NCBI GenBank assembly: GCA_947568835.1
Contig: OX387603.1
Coordinates: forward strand, 20,298,651 to 20,362,650
Reading direction: 5' to 3'
From: Protonemura montana
Taxonomy: Eukaryota; Arthropoda; Insecta; Plecoptera; Nemouridae
Length of the DNA: 64,000 nucleotides
The notes under the pieces were generated by a model that saw only the letters and a list, made by a program, of their open reading frames with translations, ran no database searches and had not been told where the DNA came from. Each line of letters starts with the position of its first letter. Positions within the stretch are counted from its first letter, which is position 1. Shown here piece by piece: positions 49,589-61,100 of this stretch. The translations under genes were made by a program, and so were the position numbers.

Positions 49589-51530
49589 CAATTAATATTT
49601 ACCAATGCTAACCTCAACGAATGACATGGATGTCGATATTTTGAGCCGTACATATTTTATTGTGAACGTTTATTAAAAATTGTGACCGCGAGCGCCGTCG
49701 GGTGGCACCTACCGTTACCACGTGTTTCAGCAGAAAGTTTTAAATAAACGCTAGCCCTCTGACTGTAACTACCAACTCAATGCTAAAACCACACTACAGC
49801 CCTGCTTTCAGAAATCACAAAACTCGGTCATTTTCCTGCGATAAGTACGGATACAATAAATCGCAGACAAGGCTTATAGGTGGGCGTCGTTTTCAACGGA
49901 GCAAAGCTGTTCTATATCTGCAAGAGCGCAATACTGCTAAGTCTACACGACAATACGGGGTCATCAATGCATAGCCATGCACGCTGACCACCCCACAATG
50001 TACGCAAAGCTCGGTCACTTCGACCTCCGTGAATATTCATAGGGGTAGTCGCCGTAATTTAGAATGCCGAGGAAGGGTGTGATACCCTCGCGCGCTACGC
50101 CTTTTCGCACAAACCTCTCGACTGGACGAAAAGTTTTAGATAACGACGTAGTGGACAGAGAAAAAAGAGTGTGCCGAGGTGGGGGGGATGAATCTGAATA
50201 ACAGGAAACTATCAAATATGCACGCCCCTTTGGAAATCTCATCACGTTATTTTTAAACACAAACACACACGCGACGCGGGAAGTGAGGATGTCTCATTTT
50301 TAAATGAGAACAGTCTGCTTGCAAGACCCGTGTTTACAGTATACACGCAATGGGCACCCATTTTCGGTGAAAGAAGGAGGGTGAAATTTTTATGAATGTC
50401 TTTCTCTTGTTGTATTAGCAGCAGATTTTTGTGGTAAACACTGCAGCGTGGTCGGTGAATGGGTGTTCAGAGAAACGTTTGATGTAAATTAGTAAGCGAG
50501 ATGCCACCCTTACGGAAACCTGAAGGGCAATTAAAAACAGTGGACTTCGCAGAAGCTTTGTGGTTCTAGCTAGACCGAAGGGATGCTTGGAATACCGTGA
50601 TTATATCTCTTGTTCTTTGCATTACCCGCGATTGCTTGCTGCATGAAAAATTGTTCACAATAAACAGACTTATTTGTTTATTTTGACACACATTCCAATT
50701 ATTATACGTGGAATTGGTTACTTTCGGATTGGTTGAACAATAGGGCATCGCAAGTCTTTGCCATCAGTCTCTCTACGAGATTTGCGGACAGCGACGGAAA
50801 GCGAAAAACTCAGGAAAAACAGTAGCGGGAGGCCATGCTCGAACCAGAGAAAGAATGGCCAGCTCCATAGGAGGGTGGGTGGTTAGGGCTACCCTTGGCT
50901 ATATTTGTGCGAGGGAACGAGGAGGAGTGAGCAGCGAAATGGAGTTCTGATCATTAGAACGGCCACTATTTCTTTTATGCTTTCTCGTCTTCACTCCCTC
51001 GTGCTTGATATCAAAGCGCTAACTGAAGAACGGAGGTGCTGCCGAGAGCAGCAAAGTGAACATTCTCTTCGCTAAACATCGGAAAACCGTAGAAAATAAA
51101 ATAAGCAGTCATCTTGCAGCCATGTTCGCGGTGGCAAAATTGGCACTGCACTTTTTTAGGGCCATCAACCATTAGGGTGTCCAAATGAAAGTAAATCAAA
51201 GCTCAAACTTTCCTCGAAATTTGCCATCGGAAACAAAAGCCATCGACGTCCACGCAGAGAAAATAACCAAGAAATTCTTCCCGCGCTCGGAGCCATGAAT
51301 TTTCCCCGGCACAAATAAAAAATCCCGCGCCTGCCCCTCCAAAAAAAGCACTCGGTGCACATAAATTCGCGTTCGGCACACGGTGCGATTAGTCGTTGAG
51401 AAATGCGAATCAAAGGTCATTTTCGTTGGTCAGCGCGGTACATCACTTCTTACTTAGAGCCAGTGCAAGATTGATGGGAGACACATTCGAGTAAAAAGCT
51501 GCCGAAGCCGTCGCAGAACGAACCACAGCG

Positions 51531-51546
51531 CCCCCCCCCCCCCCCC
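51531..51546 (+). repeat. Poly-C tract, 16 C
   Basis: Run of 16 C after ccacagcg, followed by tccaccctt. Confidence 0.98.
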
Positions 51547-54500
51547 TCCACCCTTTCCACAACCCCCTTCTTTGGTAAGGAAGAGCGCCGCGGTGGACAA
51601 AGAGTGGCCGTCGGCGGTTCAATGGTGGCTGTTTTTCGCCTGGCATTTGGTCATCATGAGTGAGTGACTCTAGAAGGCCTTACCGCCCTATAAGATCCAG
51701 AATTCAAGCTTCAACCTCTGGTTGGTGGAATTTTAGTTATTGGTCTGCTAAGCCCTAAAATATTATGTAAATGTTGCACGCTAGGAAAAGAGACCTGTTT
51801 GCTCAATCCGCGGATGTCGGAATGTTCAAATTCCACAATTTTCAACGCTCAGAGAATTGTATCCAGTACACAAAACCCAGCAGCTAACATTTAGTGTTGA
51901 AGGTTTTACAGAAAACGAGTTAGCCATGTTGCCTTGCTCGGAGGAGTAGTCGGCAACTCACCGAGCATCTAAGACTCTCTATGAGATCGCCGGCGTCGGC
52001 TCCCTCGGAGGTGGACAAGGCGGAGGGTGGTGGGCGGCGTTGGGATATGAAGATATCACTCACTGATAACCAGACAAGAAGCAAGACAATAGCTCGGCAG
52101 CCCGCACCGCTCGACCATGTCAGATAATGCGACTCGAATCTGGAGGGAAAAAAATGAGTCGGCCCCGAACTTGTCAAGTGTAAGACAGCATGGCGTCTCG
52201 ATTGTCTTTGTCGTCAGTGATTGTGGTTGGATAACAGTTAATTAATAACTCCTACAAGGTATATACGCGCGATCATTTCGACTTAAGCCATGTTATGAAG
52301 AGCCCGTCTAGCTTCCGTAGGTTTCGAAACTGATTAGTGTTACTGTCAAAGTCAGATCTGAATTCCTAATTCAATTTGGCTTCTTTTTTTTTCCTGGTTG
52401 TGTAACAGTTGCGCAGCTCAATCGGAGAATGTTATTACGGCCTAATTTGTTACGCAACTCGAATGGCAATTAGCTAATTAAATATTAGCGAAAAAAATTA
52501 AACGCATTTAAGTCACGTGCAGGTTTATATAGGAATGCTAAACACTACTTTACGGTAATTAAACCAGTCGACGAAACATAAAGGTGACATCAACTATCAA
52601 AAGTACCGGACGGACGTCATCAGCAAATTGATATAATTAGTGGTGATATAAAAACCAGTGAGGCAGAAACGCGGATCTCGGTCAGTCCACAAAGTTTTTA
52701 GAGATGCGGTAAATATCGCTGTGATGCTACTACGTATAAGAATGCTGCAATTGGCCGCGAGACATATCGGTGGCACTGGCTGTCCAGTCTGTCCAGCAAT
52801 CGCCCGAGAGTCAGCACGCGTGTCAAAAAGTGTAACGTCCCTCTTCGAATGGACGGGTGACGATAGTTTAGAAACTTGGACCCTCCGGGGACGAAACGAA
52901 GAAGGTGACGGCAACTCACTCGGGTCACTTCTTATTCGTGTTCGGGCGTATCAGCGCGGGAATATGCTCGGCCTATCCACAGCATTTATTCTTTCACTTT
53001 TGTATATGGAGCACCGATGAGCTTTAAATATGGGGATTACATTTTTGGCGGTTTTTTTTAAGGGCAGTGGAAAAGAAATGTAAACATCTATTTCCCTGAT
53101 GGAATTCGTAATAGATAACAGAGGAGCTCGAAATATTTGTACTTACAATTTCGATTAGGGAATGACGACATGAACTGCACATTTGAGATCTGAGAAATGT
53201 CCACAAAGGGTTACCATGATAGCGCTGTTAGCTACTTTTTCGAAACTTTCCCGTCATCGACAGGGGCTGGGGAATGTTTCATCTAAGACCGCACACTAAA
53301 GGTGGACAAAAGGCCTCCCCGTTTGGTTGAAGGGCTGAAGTGCCAAAACGCATGAAGAAATTAAGGCCGGCTACGTGGGCCGGTCGGTTGGAGGATATGA
53401 TTACTACGAACGGCCGAGAAAAACGAGGCCGGGGAACGGAAAAACGACGACGGCGCCGGCGAAAGGAAAGCTCGAGGAAAAGCGGGAAAACAACGTCGAT
53501 AACTACCCCGGCTGGCGACTCTGACGTGGCATCCGCCGGCTTGCAATAAGAACGAATATAAGGAGAATGTAAGAAGGAAAATAATGAAAAGAAATCCATC
53601 CCCAGGATGCACATAACTTGAGAGTCACATCTTTGAGCTGGAAGACGCTGGGGACTTGAAATGCCGGAGCGGTCATCACGGTTTATGGAGGAAAGATTAC
53701 AGGTTTTTAAAGGAATGCTCAATTATTTTCCTCCTTTTCTCCTACAGCTTTTCCGCAGGAAATGTTCAAAAAGGAAATATTAGAAGGATCGCCAAATAAT
53801 CACTACCTATGAGGGTATAAATAAGTGTCAATGTCTGATATTTATACAATGTTTGCTGGGACCGTTGAACCTGCACATTCAACGCTGGGACCTTAGTGAG
53901 CTAATAATGATATCATTGAATATATTTATGAAACAAACCAATTAAAACACCGTTTGACCAGTACACCTAAAGAGCACACCGAAATGCAAGCGTTCCGTCG
54001 ATTTCTCGCTACCATTTGCCATGAGGGCCCCAGATGCTCATGTGGTGAGTGTCTAGCAGTTATGAGAGACCGGGCTATACGACCTAGCACACGTATCTTC
54101 ACGCCAGCCGGTCTCCGAGAGGCTGTAGGATCGTCTGGAGGCCGTCGGTGATGGCCGTGGGGGAGGGTGGTAGGGGGGGTGGCCCGAGAAAGAGGGGCAG
54201 TTAATGAAACACCCGGGGTCAGAGTCGAGGGGCGCGAATGGATGGCGGGGGTGCACCGAAATACTCTGGCACGATGAGGATGTGTGAGGATGTGAACGAG
54301 GGTGGGGAGGGAATGAGAACTGACGACCTATGAGGCTGGCGAGCGCCCGCGACATTGCCCCGCAAAACTGGCAACTTTCTAACCGACCAAAACGGTGGCC
54401 CCAGCCCCTACCCCTGTCGCGTCCCCGAAGACGAGAATCACTCCGTGGCTACGACGGGGTCGCACCAGAAAGCTCGCGACGACTCGTTGCCGAGTAATTG

Positions 54501-54556
54501 TGACTGAGCACCCCAGAAGCCATTGTTGCCCGGTTCATCTTGTGGTCGGAATAAAA

Positions 54557-54586
54557 GGGTGGGCAGGGTGGGCAGGGTGGGGGGGC
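54557..54586 (+). repeat. GGGTGGGCA tandem repeat
   Basis: Two and a half units of gggtgggca ending in a 7-G run; a possible G-quadruplex. Confidence 0.85.
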
Positions 54587-55339
54587 GTAGTACCAGAAAT
54601 TAGGAACTTTGGACGTGGTCGCAGGTCTGGTTAGGATTTGCTTGTGTGTGAACACGAATATAATGAATATACGGAGGAAGCGACTTCCAAAACTATACTT
54701 GCAATTTACGTTAAACTCGTTCACGAGGATGGTTTGGCGACCAGGTGGGTACATGAAGATGGTGTATTTTAGCGCAGACTTGGCGGGCGCAGTTGCAAAT
54801 GCGAACCATCCGCCCAACGGCGCCACATCATCGGCATGATACCGAAAGAAGTTAGCGCCTTGAGCCAGAATTCAAACGCACTGGTCAAAATTGAGTAAAC
54901 AGAAAAATAGAATTTCGATTTTGGGAGTTGTAAGCAAGATGAGGGAATGTTAAGACGAGCATTGTTCAAACAAACACTGCCCCGGGTGCCGCGAACAAGA
55001 AACCAATGCGAAATATTTGCTTTCGGTGGCAGGGAAGATTCATAAACAGCCCGATTCGATCATCAATGTAACCCGGCCACAGCTCCTCGGCCGATCGCCT
55101 GGCATAATATTTAAACTGCACGGAATTTAAAAACAAAATCGGAAAAAAATTCATCGATCATTCGCGTGCGTTAGTCAAAACATCTGGAGGCATCGAGTTC
55201 GATGTCTTTTCGTCGATGTCTGGAAGGTTTGAATATTTAATCGGTAATTCAAATGATTAAGATTGGCAATGGCCATGGGGGAAGTATCAAAACTTTAATA
55301 GTTCCTGGTCTATAAATTGCGCGTACATTTAGATTTCTA

Positions 55340-55371
55340 GGAGAGGGAGGGAGAGAGACAGAGAGAAAAAA
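55340..55371 (+). repeat. GA-rich tract
   Basis: Imperfect GA/GGA tract with several GAGAG words; a possible GAGA-factor target if the organism is an arthropod. Confidence 0.85.
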
Positions 55372-56192
55372 TACTTTGGCTCGGTATATGTAGCCCAAAT
55401 AATTGCCAGCATGTCGCTTTTAAATAAATTACAAGCTGCTTGTACATGCAGCAAATAGGCAAAGCTTATATAGCTGCGTCATAATTAGGCTAGATCGAAG
55501 AAGATAGAAATGCTGAGAGCAAATCGTAATTATCTGCCAACACTGATTACCACGTAAAATATTGGAGATCGATATCTATTAAATTACATTCAATTACTCT
55601 ATACCACGTTGAGCTGGATAAAGCCTCGTGAGGCTAACAACTTTCGTTTACGTATATATACTCTATGGCAAAATAGCACACACCGAAAAAAATTGATATA
55701 TATTTGCAAAGAAGGTGGAACTTGCGCTGCCCCTTACTAAGCTGACAAAAGTAAGTTTTTCAATTTTAACATGTTCTGTTTGATCTTGCACATTTGAGAA
55801 ACATCTCATTTTCTTCTGAAGTGGTCTTGAAATCGATTTACTGACCACCTAGAAGTAATTTACCAGAACAGATACCAACTAGACCTCCATGCCAGCAATC
55901 AATTACCAGAGCTCAGAGCTCATTGGACCTATCTACCTCTACAATAACCAGAAAACCTTAGGGTCATGATCAACAATTAGTGCAAAATTTCGCAAGGTGC
56001 TCGCAAAATTTGGGCCAAAATATCAAAACCTGGAACGAAACTATGCAACGACGAGTTCGTGAGGAATTTAGCCGCGCTGTTGAAGTTGCACGTTGGGTGG
56101 GTGGAGGAGGGTCGAGGGGATGATTTATAACCAGCGAGTAGAGACTGTTTAATTATAGGTCGTTATCTGGGACAACAGGAGCAAATATTTGT

Positions 56193-56206
56193 CCCCCCCC
56201 CCCCCC
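56193..56206 (+). repeat. Poly-C tract, 14 C
   Basis: Run of 14 C after tatttgt, followed by aagcttctg; it lies 0.3 kb past ratchet site 4 in the minus-strand direction. Confidence 0.98.
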
Positions 56207-56517
56207 AAGCTTCTGAATAAGTAAAGGTAGCGAAACACCAGCTGATGTACACCGAGTATGATTAAGAAGACTACGAGACTGCAATAAAATGTAAACAATC
56301 GTAATTTTAAATGTCGAGAATGTGATATTTCTTTATTTTAAACCCGTCGTTGGTAACCTAATCTTATATTTGTTCTAAAATTGCGTATCTTTTCAGAGAA
56401 GGTGTTTTAACCAGCAATAGCTACCACACGTTTATATTGAATTAATCGTTTGACAATGCTTACAGTTACTCCTCTATGCCATCCGCACACCATTAGATCA
56501 TTAAACCGCCACTCCAT

Positions 56518-56557
56518 CTTACCTGAAACGACAGAAAAACAAATAAAATAGTTAGAA
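56518..56557 (-). other. Recursive (ratchet) splice site 4
   Basis: The minus strand reads ttctaac (branch A at 56552, 29 bases from the junction), then a T-rich tract ending in tttttctgtcgtttcag, directly fused to gtaagatgg. The junction lies between 56523 and 56522. A second donor, act followed by gtaagc, lies 59 bases on, bounding a possible cryptic exon at 56464-56522. In one phase this stretch is open (reads KMEWRFNDLMVCGWH). It is the first ratchet site in the minus-strand direction, 1.5 kb after the candidate exon at 58.0 kb and 22.6 kb before site 3. Confidence 0.6.
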
Positions 56558-58018
56558 CTCAAAGCAAGGAAATCACATAGAAAAATAATTTCCCGAACGC
56601 TAGAAACGATGATCAAAAAAAGTTGTCACTCCGTATCGCACTTGATAATCATCTCGCACAAAGTTCTACTGCTACGTCATCAAATCAAATCAAATTGATG
56701 CCATACCATAACAAGTTTAAATTTCATCCTCGGCAGCAAAGAAAAAAAAAAAAACCCAAACGCAAGACTGCAACTTTGGCAAGTATCACAGCTTTTGATG
56801 AGATAACTTCATCAAAGTTTTAAGCCGACTCTATCTCCTCAATTTCTAGCGAGCGCGCGAGAGCTGCAGATGCCATCAAGTAACAAGTTTTTGACATTGT
56901 CTTTAAATTGGCTGCTATCTCTTTGCCCAGGGAATTACGAAGACACATTTATCAGTAATCGGAAACTGACTCCACCGAGGCTGGTGCAGTATAAAGACGA
57001 TGAGAAAAGAGGGGTGGAGATTTTAACAAGTAAACTGAGATCCGAACCAATGCCGGGTTACAAGAGACCCAGTGGAGGACCAGAGCTGCTAACACAGGTG
57101 CTAAGATGGAACAGAATCTAAGCTTGCAAGGGGCCAGCAGAACAACAATTAACAGTCTCTCCAAGAAATACCATGGTAAAAAATTATTGTCAGCATGTGA
57201 TTTTACGAACCTTTCTAACCTTAGAGTGTCACTAACTTAAACGATATTAAATTAAGTCTGTCACTGTTTTCCCAGCTTCCTAATATTTTTGCGAGGATTT
57301 TCCTGACCTGGTCGACGTTCTGTTTCGCGCAAGAAATGATGTAACACATTTCCTAGGTGCCAACAATTAGCTACTCGATACTTTTTAAACAATTATGCTA
57401 TCTTTCGGCCATGGTTGTAACCTTTATCTTGGCTCTCTTGCATCTCTTTAGTGCCCCTAGTCTCAGGCTAACTAGTTTGTACGATGGGCACGCCACTGAC
57501 GAGACACCAAACTCTCGCCTCGTCTTGGATCTTAATTTATGCCCGAGAGACAAGCAGCCCTTTCGCACGGCCTCGAACATCAAGGGCTGAAGGCGTCGAT
57601 TGCCTGCAACCCACGAAGAAGTGACGATATCGCAGTGCTTTTCGAATTCAATCCGTACGAAAATGACAAGACAAAATTCTCCAAACAAATCGACAAAAAA
57701 AAAATCGAATGTTCCCAACAAAACTGCAAGTTCCGATCACAATTTGCTACGTTACGCGTAAATACACCGGGCGTCACACGTTTTTTTGTATTGTTTTGTT
57801 TTTCGTATTTTCATTTGGTCGTTCCCACGTGGCGCGGTACACCGTGCAAGAGCGGCTAAACTTGGCCATGGTCATCTACCTCGGCTCGCCGTGAAAACTG
57901 ATGTGGTATTGAGAAGTGGACCCCATGCTGTGCCCATCCGCGCCATGGGCCCACGGCAAGGAGGAGAGAGTGAGTGTTGGTAAGAGAAAGAGAGAGATAG
58001 GAGAGGTTGTCCTCATAC
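56558..58018. other. Probable intron between candidate exon and site 4
   Basis: If the 58.0 kb exon is real, this is the first intron segment removed. It includes a GC-rich island at 57,800-57,970 and CT-rich minus-strand sequence just after the donor. An open plus-strand frame at 56,870-57,121 (83 codons) is unrecognised. Confidence 0.35.
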
Positions 58019-58112
58019 CTCACAATCTCGCACAGCGTGAGGTTGAAACGCGGGTCGTCCAGATCAAATCCTTCGGACGACGAAGTAATTTTACTTGTGG
58101 ACCGAGTATCGG
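58019..58112 (-). CDS. Possible short coding exon with donor, minus strand
   Basis: On the minus strand a 31-codon open stretch ends at a donor (gattgtgag followed by gtatgagg, GT at 58018-58017). Its 3' half reads GFDLDDPRFNLTLCEIV with mostly G or C third positions, which looks coding. An in-frame stop at 58114-58116 means the acceptor must lie at about 58113 (tgag before CC GAT), and the pyrimidine tract there is poor. I do not recognise the protein. Its position 1.5 kb before ratchet site 4, on the same strand, would make it the exon that feeds the long intron. The opposite strand is also open here for 89 codons, so the strand is not settled by reading frame alone. Treat it as a candidate only. 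Confidence 0.25.
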
Positions 58113-61100
58113 CTCACTGCAGTCGACACACGTGCGGAATTTTATTTTATTTTACCAAGTAATTCAGATCGTGAGTATAGATTGATGAGAAAGTTCAGCT
58201 TAATTTAAAACTGATTAAAAGATTCGTAATATCCACACTGAGCGATGTTAAATTTGATAATATGGAACCTACATTAGTTGCGTACCCTTTCTTGAGTGCG
58301 AATTGTCATTGAATCATACGAAAATGACAGAGATTTAGCGCTATAACGCTGCATCCAGCATCAAAGTAGCCAATTCAAAGCAAGACCAATCTATTTTCTT
58401 TTATGAACTACAAAAAAAAACTCGAAGAAACGACGAAGTGCGGCAAAAAGTCGAGTGACTGATACCAAACTTTTGGCAGTCGCGCCCGAGTGAAACAGCA
58501 ATGAGAAGGCTCATTACAGTTTTTAAATTAATTTGGCACCGAGTACAATGGCAGTTGTTTTGAATGTTGGCAGCAGCGACGTCGACGTCGGCGTCGTCGC
58601 CACCGCGTCGTGGTTTTCCAGACTCGAATAGTTTTCCACGACCATCGCTGCAATTCACGGCGTCCTTATGTTCGCAATACGCGAGCTACTTTTTTTTTCT
58701 ACCAACAACACTTTTTGTTCTCTTTTGTGGAATACTAGTTTGTTCTCAAATATATGCTGCATTGTTGTTTGCACATTGCTATAAATAATTGCACATTGCG
58801 AGGACTGGCACTAATTACAAAAATGTATATATATGTAACCAAAATGTCTGGAATAAATTTCACAAAATAATAGTGCAATAAAGACACTTGTTCATTACGC
58901 AAATACATTATTCTGTGTGCGACTTCAATTGGCAAAGAGATGTCGTAACAAAAAAAAAATTCGAGGCGACTGCAGTCTGAAATTCTTCGGTACGAAAATA
59001 GAGCACAACTTTTAACTTTTATAAGCTTGTCGATTGTTCGCGGATATGAACCACGTTCATTGCTATGTCACAGAGGATTCGTTAGTTGAGGTTCCATGCT
59101 CCTAGTAGCATGCATCAAGATTCGATTGTGCTGCACAGGTCGGGAGACAAAGTCACAAATCAGAGAAGGTTTGGCCGCAAGAGACAAGCGAAGCACATAG
59201 TGTGAGACCCCCGCAGGTTCTTTTAGTGCGTCCCATTTGATGTGGCCGGATGACACCAGTATTATTGCTAAAGGTGTATAGGCAATCACGAACCAGGCAA
59301 GCGTAGAAATTGAATAAAATTGATTTCGTGGAATGCTCAACCATTACAGAAGTTTTAAGAGCAACGTAAAATTTGAATTGAAGAATTGAAGAATTGAAGT
59401 GGTATTGTTCATCATTGGCATGGTCAGTTTTCCGATCCCCGATTAAAAAGATAACTATCATTTTAAGACTCATGGCCGCAGCCAATCAGATACTTCTATT
59501 TTCATCGTAACCATCGGTTGCTTATTTTAGCATGTTGCTTATTACAGCTGATTTTCCATGGTAATTGCCATGTTGTTGCCATGATAATTGATTTCACTTC
59601 ATCTTTATCTAGGAGTTAAGAAAATTGTAATACTGGACATAAGTGTAGTAACAAAGACGCAGAGGCAGCAAAAGACAGCAAAGAAAAATAAATCGTGGCT
59701 AAAAACATGGCTAAACAAATGTAATGCTGAAAAAATTCCTACTTTGTATATACGCTGATCGTTGATTTCATGCGGTAATAAAACCGGATATAAAGTGATT
59801 TCTATTGAAAATTGAGTGCCGCATTACTATGAAAGCAACGACGCCGTCGACGACGACGCTGACGACGACGCCGAGGCAAGGAACAGCACGAAACGGCGAA
59901 GGGAGAGCAGAGCTCATAACACGGTAGTAAAACTAGGATCGTAATTTCGGGTGGGGTAGAATTACACCCCCTATAAAATCTTCACTGATGTACCCATGCT
60001 TTCACTATACATGCAACGCAACAGGTCGTGGCATTTTATTAGGCCCATGGTATACACACGTTGATTTTAGAGTAGAAAAATGCCTGAAACTATTGGGATT
60101 TTTTTTTCAAAATTAAATTTCTTGTCGGTTTAGTTTTGTGAGTTTGTCACTGGAGTGAAATGAAATTAATGAACTAACTCCAAGAACGAAAACGCAAATT
60201 GACAACAAATGCTAATAAAAAAAATCTTTAAATGTACAAACAGCTGTAAACATTTTGATTTCTGTTCCCTCCCACTCCACCAATCTTCACGGTTGGCGCA
60301 AAATCACCCTATTTTCACCCTTTTTCCCGCACTATGCTACTTTGTGTGGTACTTCAATTTAGAGACAATCTTGCTTTGTTGCATCTGCATTAGACATTCT
60401 TGAGCACATATCTGTTTAAAAAAGGTCAGTTGCTGTGGTGGTTGACGATTTTTTTAAATCAATTCAGTATTTACATGACGAATGAATCAAATCCTATAAG
60501 TTTCTAAAGCCCCGACTGTTCTAAATGCCAGTCGACATGAATTATCAAAAGAAACTACAATTTAAATTCGACTGATTGTCGTGCATATTTTAACGACGCA
60601 TCGACTTTAAATAAATATCAAATAAAATTTAACTAAACGATCTGATTTAACCACCTTACGTGAAAAACTACCAGAAATTAGTGGGTTTAGATAAACACGC
60701 CGATGATTATCCCGATATCTTACACTATAATTTGCATAACTTATTGAAGTGTTTACCTATAGGCCATCCGAGGTAAGTATAGGGTCCAAGACCATCAATT
60801 ATGATATATCATGGTGTGTCAAAAGGGAACAGTCGATGAGTTATGCTGAGGAATAAATTTCATTATCTCAGATCTGCGTTCGGAGAAACTTGCTTCGGAT
60901 CTGTGTCCACTTCACTATCATGCAATATAATTTTTCGCACTGCATTCCTAAATTTTAATTAATTGCGTCATTATTAATTGTTCATGTTCACAGAAGTGTC
61001 TAGTATATAAATATATATAAATAATTATCAGCTAACAATGACCGGAAATCTTAGACAAATATCATTTGATGAAATTTGCATTAATTTGGGTGCGCTATTT

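Larger units (their letters stand above)
48106..56192. other. Non-coding stretch up to site 4
   Basis: It contains repeat copy B, a poly-A run, two poly-C tracts at its edges, a CpG-rich patch at 53,360-53,545 and G-rich minisatellite at 54.56 kb. No exon is supported. Confidence 0.45.

Noticed and set aside
57808-57894. Plus-strand GC-rich stretch reading ARYTVQERLNLAMVIYLG
   Set aside because: It looks a little like a transposase helix-turn-helix start, but it follows a poly-T tract without an AG acceptor and stops at once; too short to support.
57916-58185. Plus-strand frame with a LAQ...RVVQI stretch faintly like a homeodomain third helix
   Set aside because: The invariant WFxN residues are absent and helix spacing is off by one; likely chance, and the opposite strand has the better donor.
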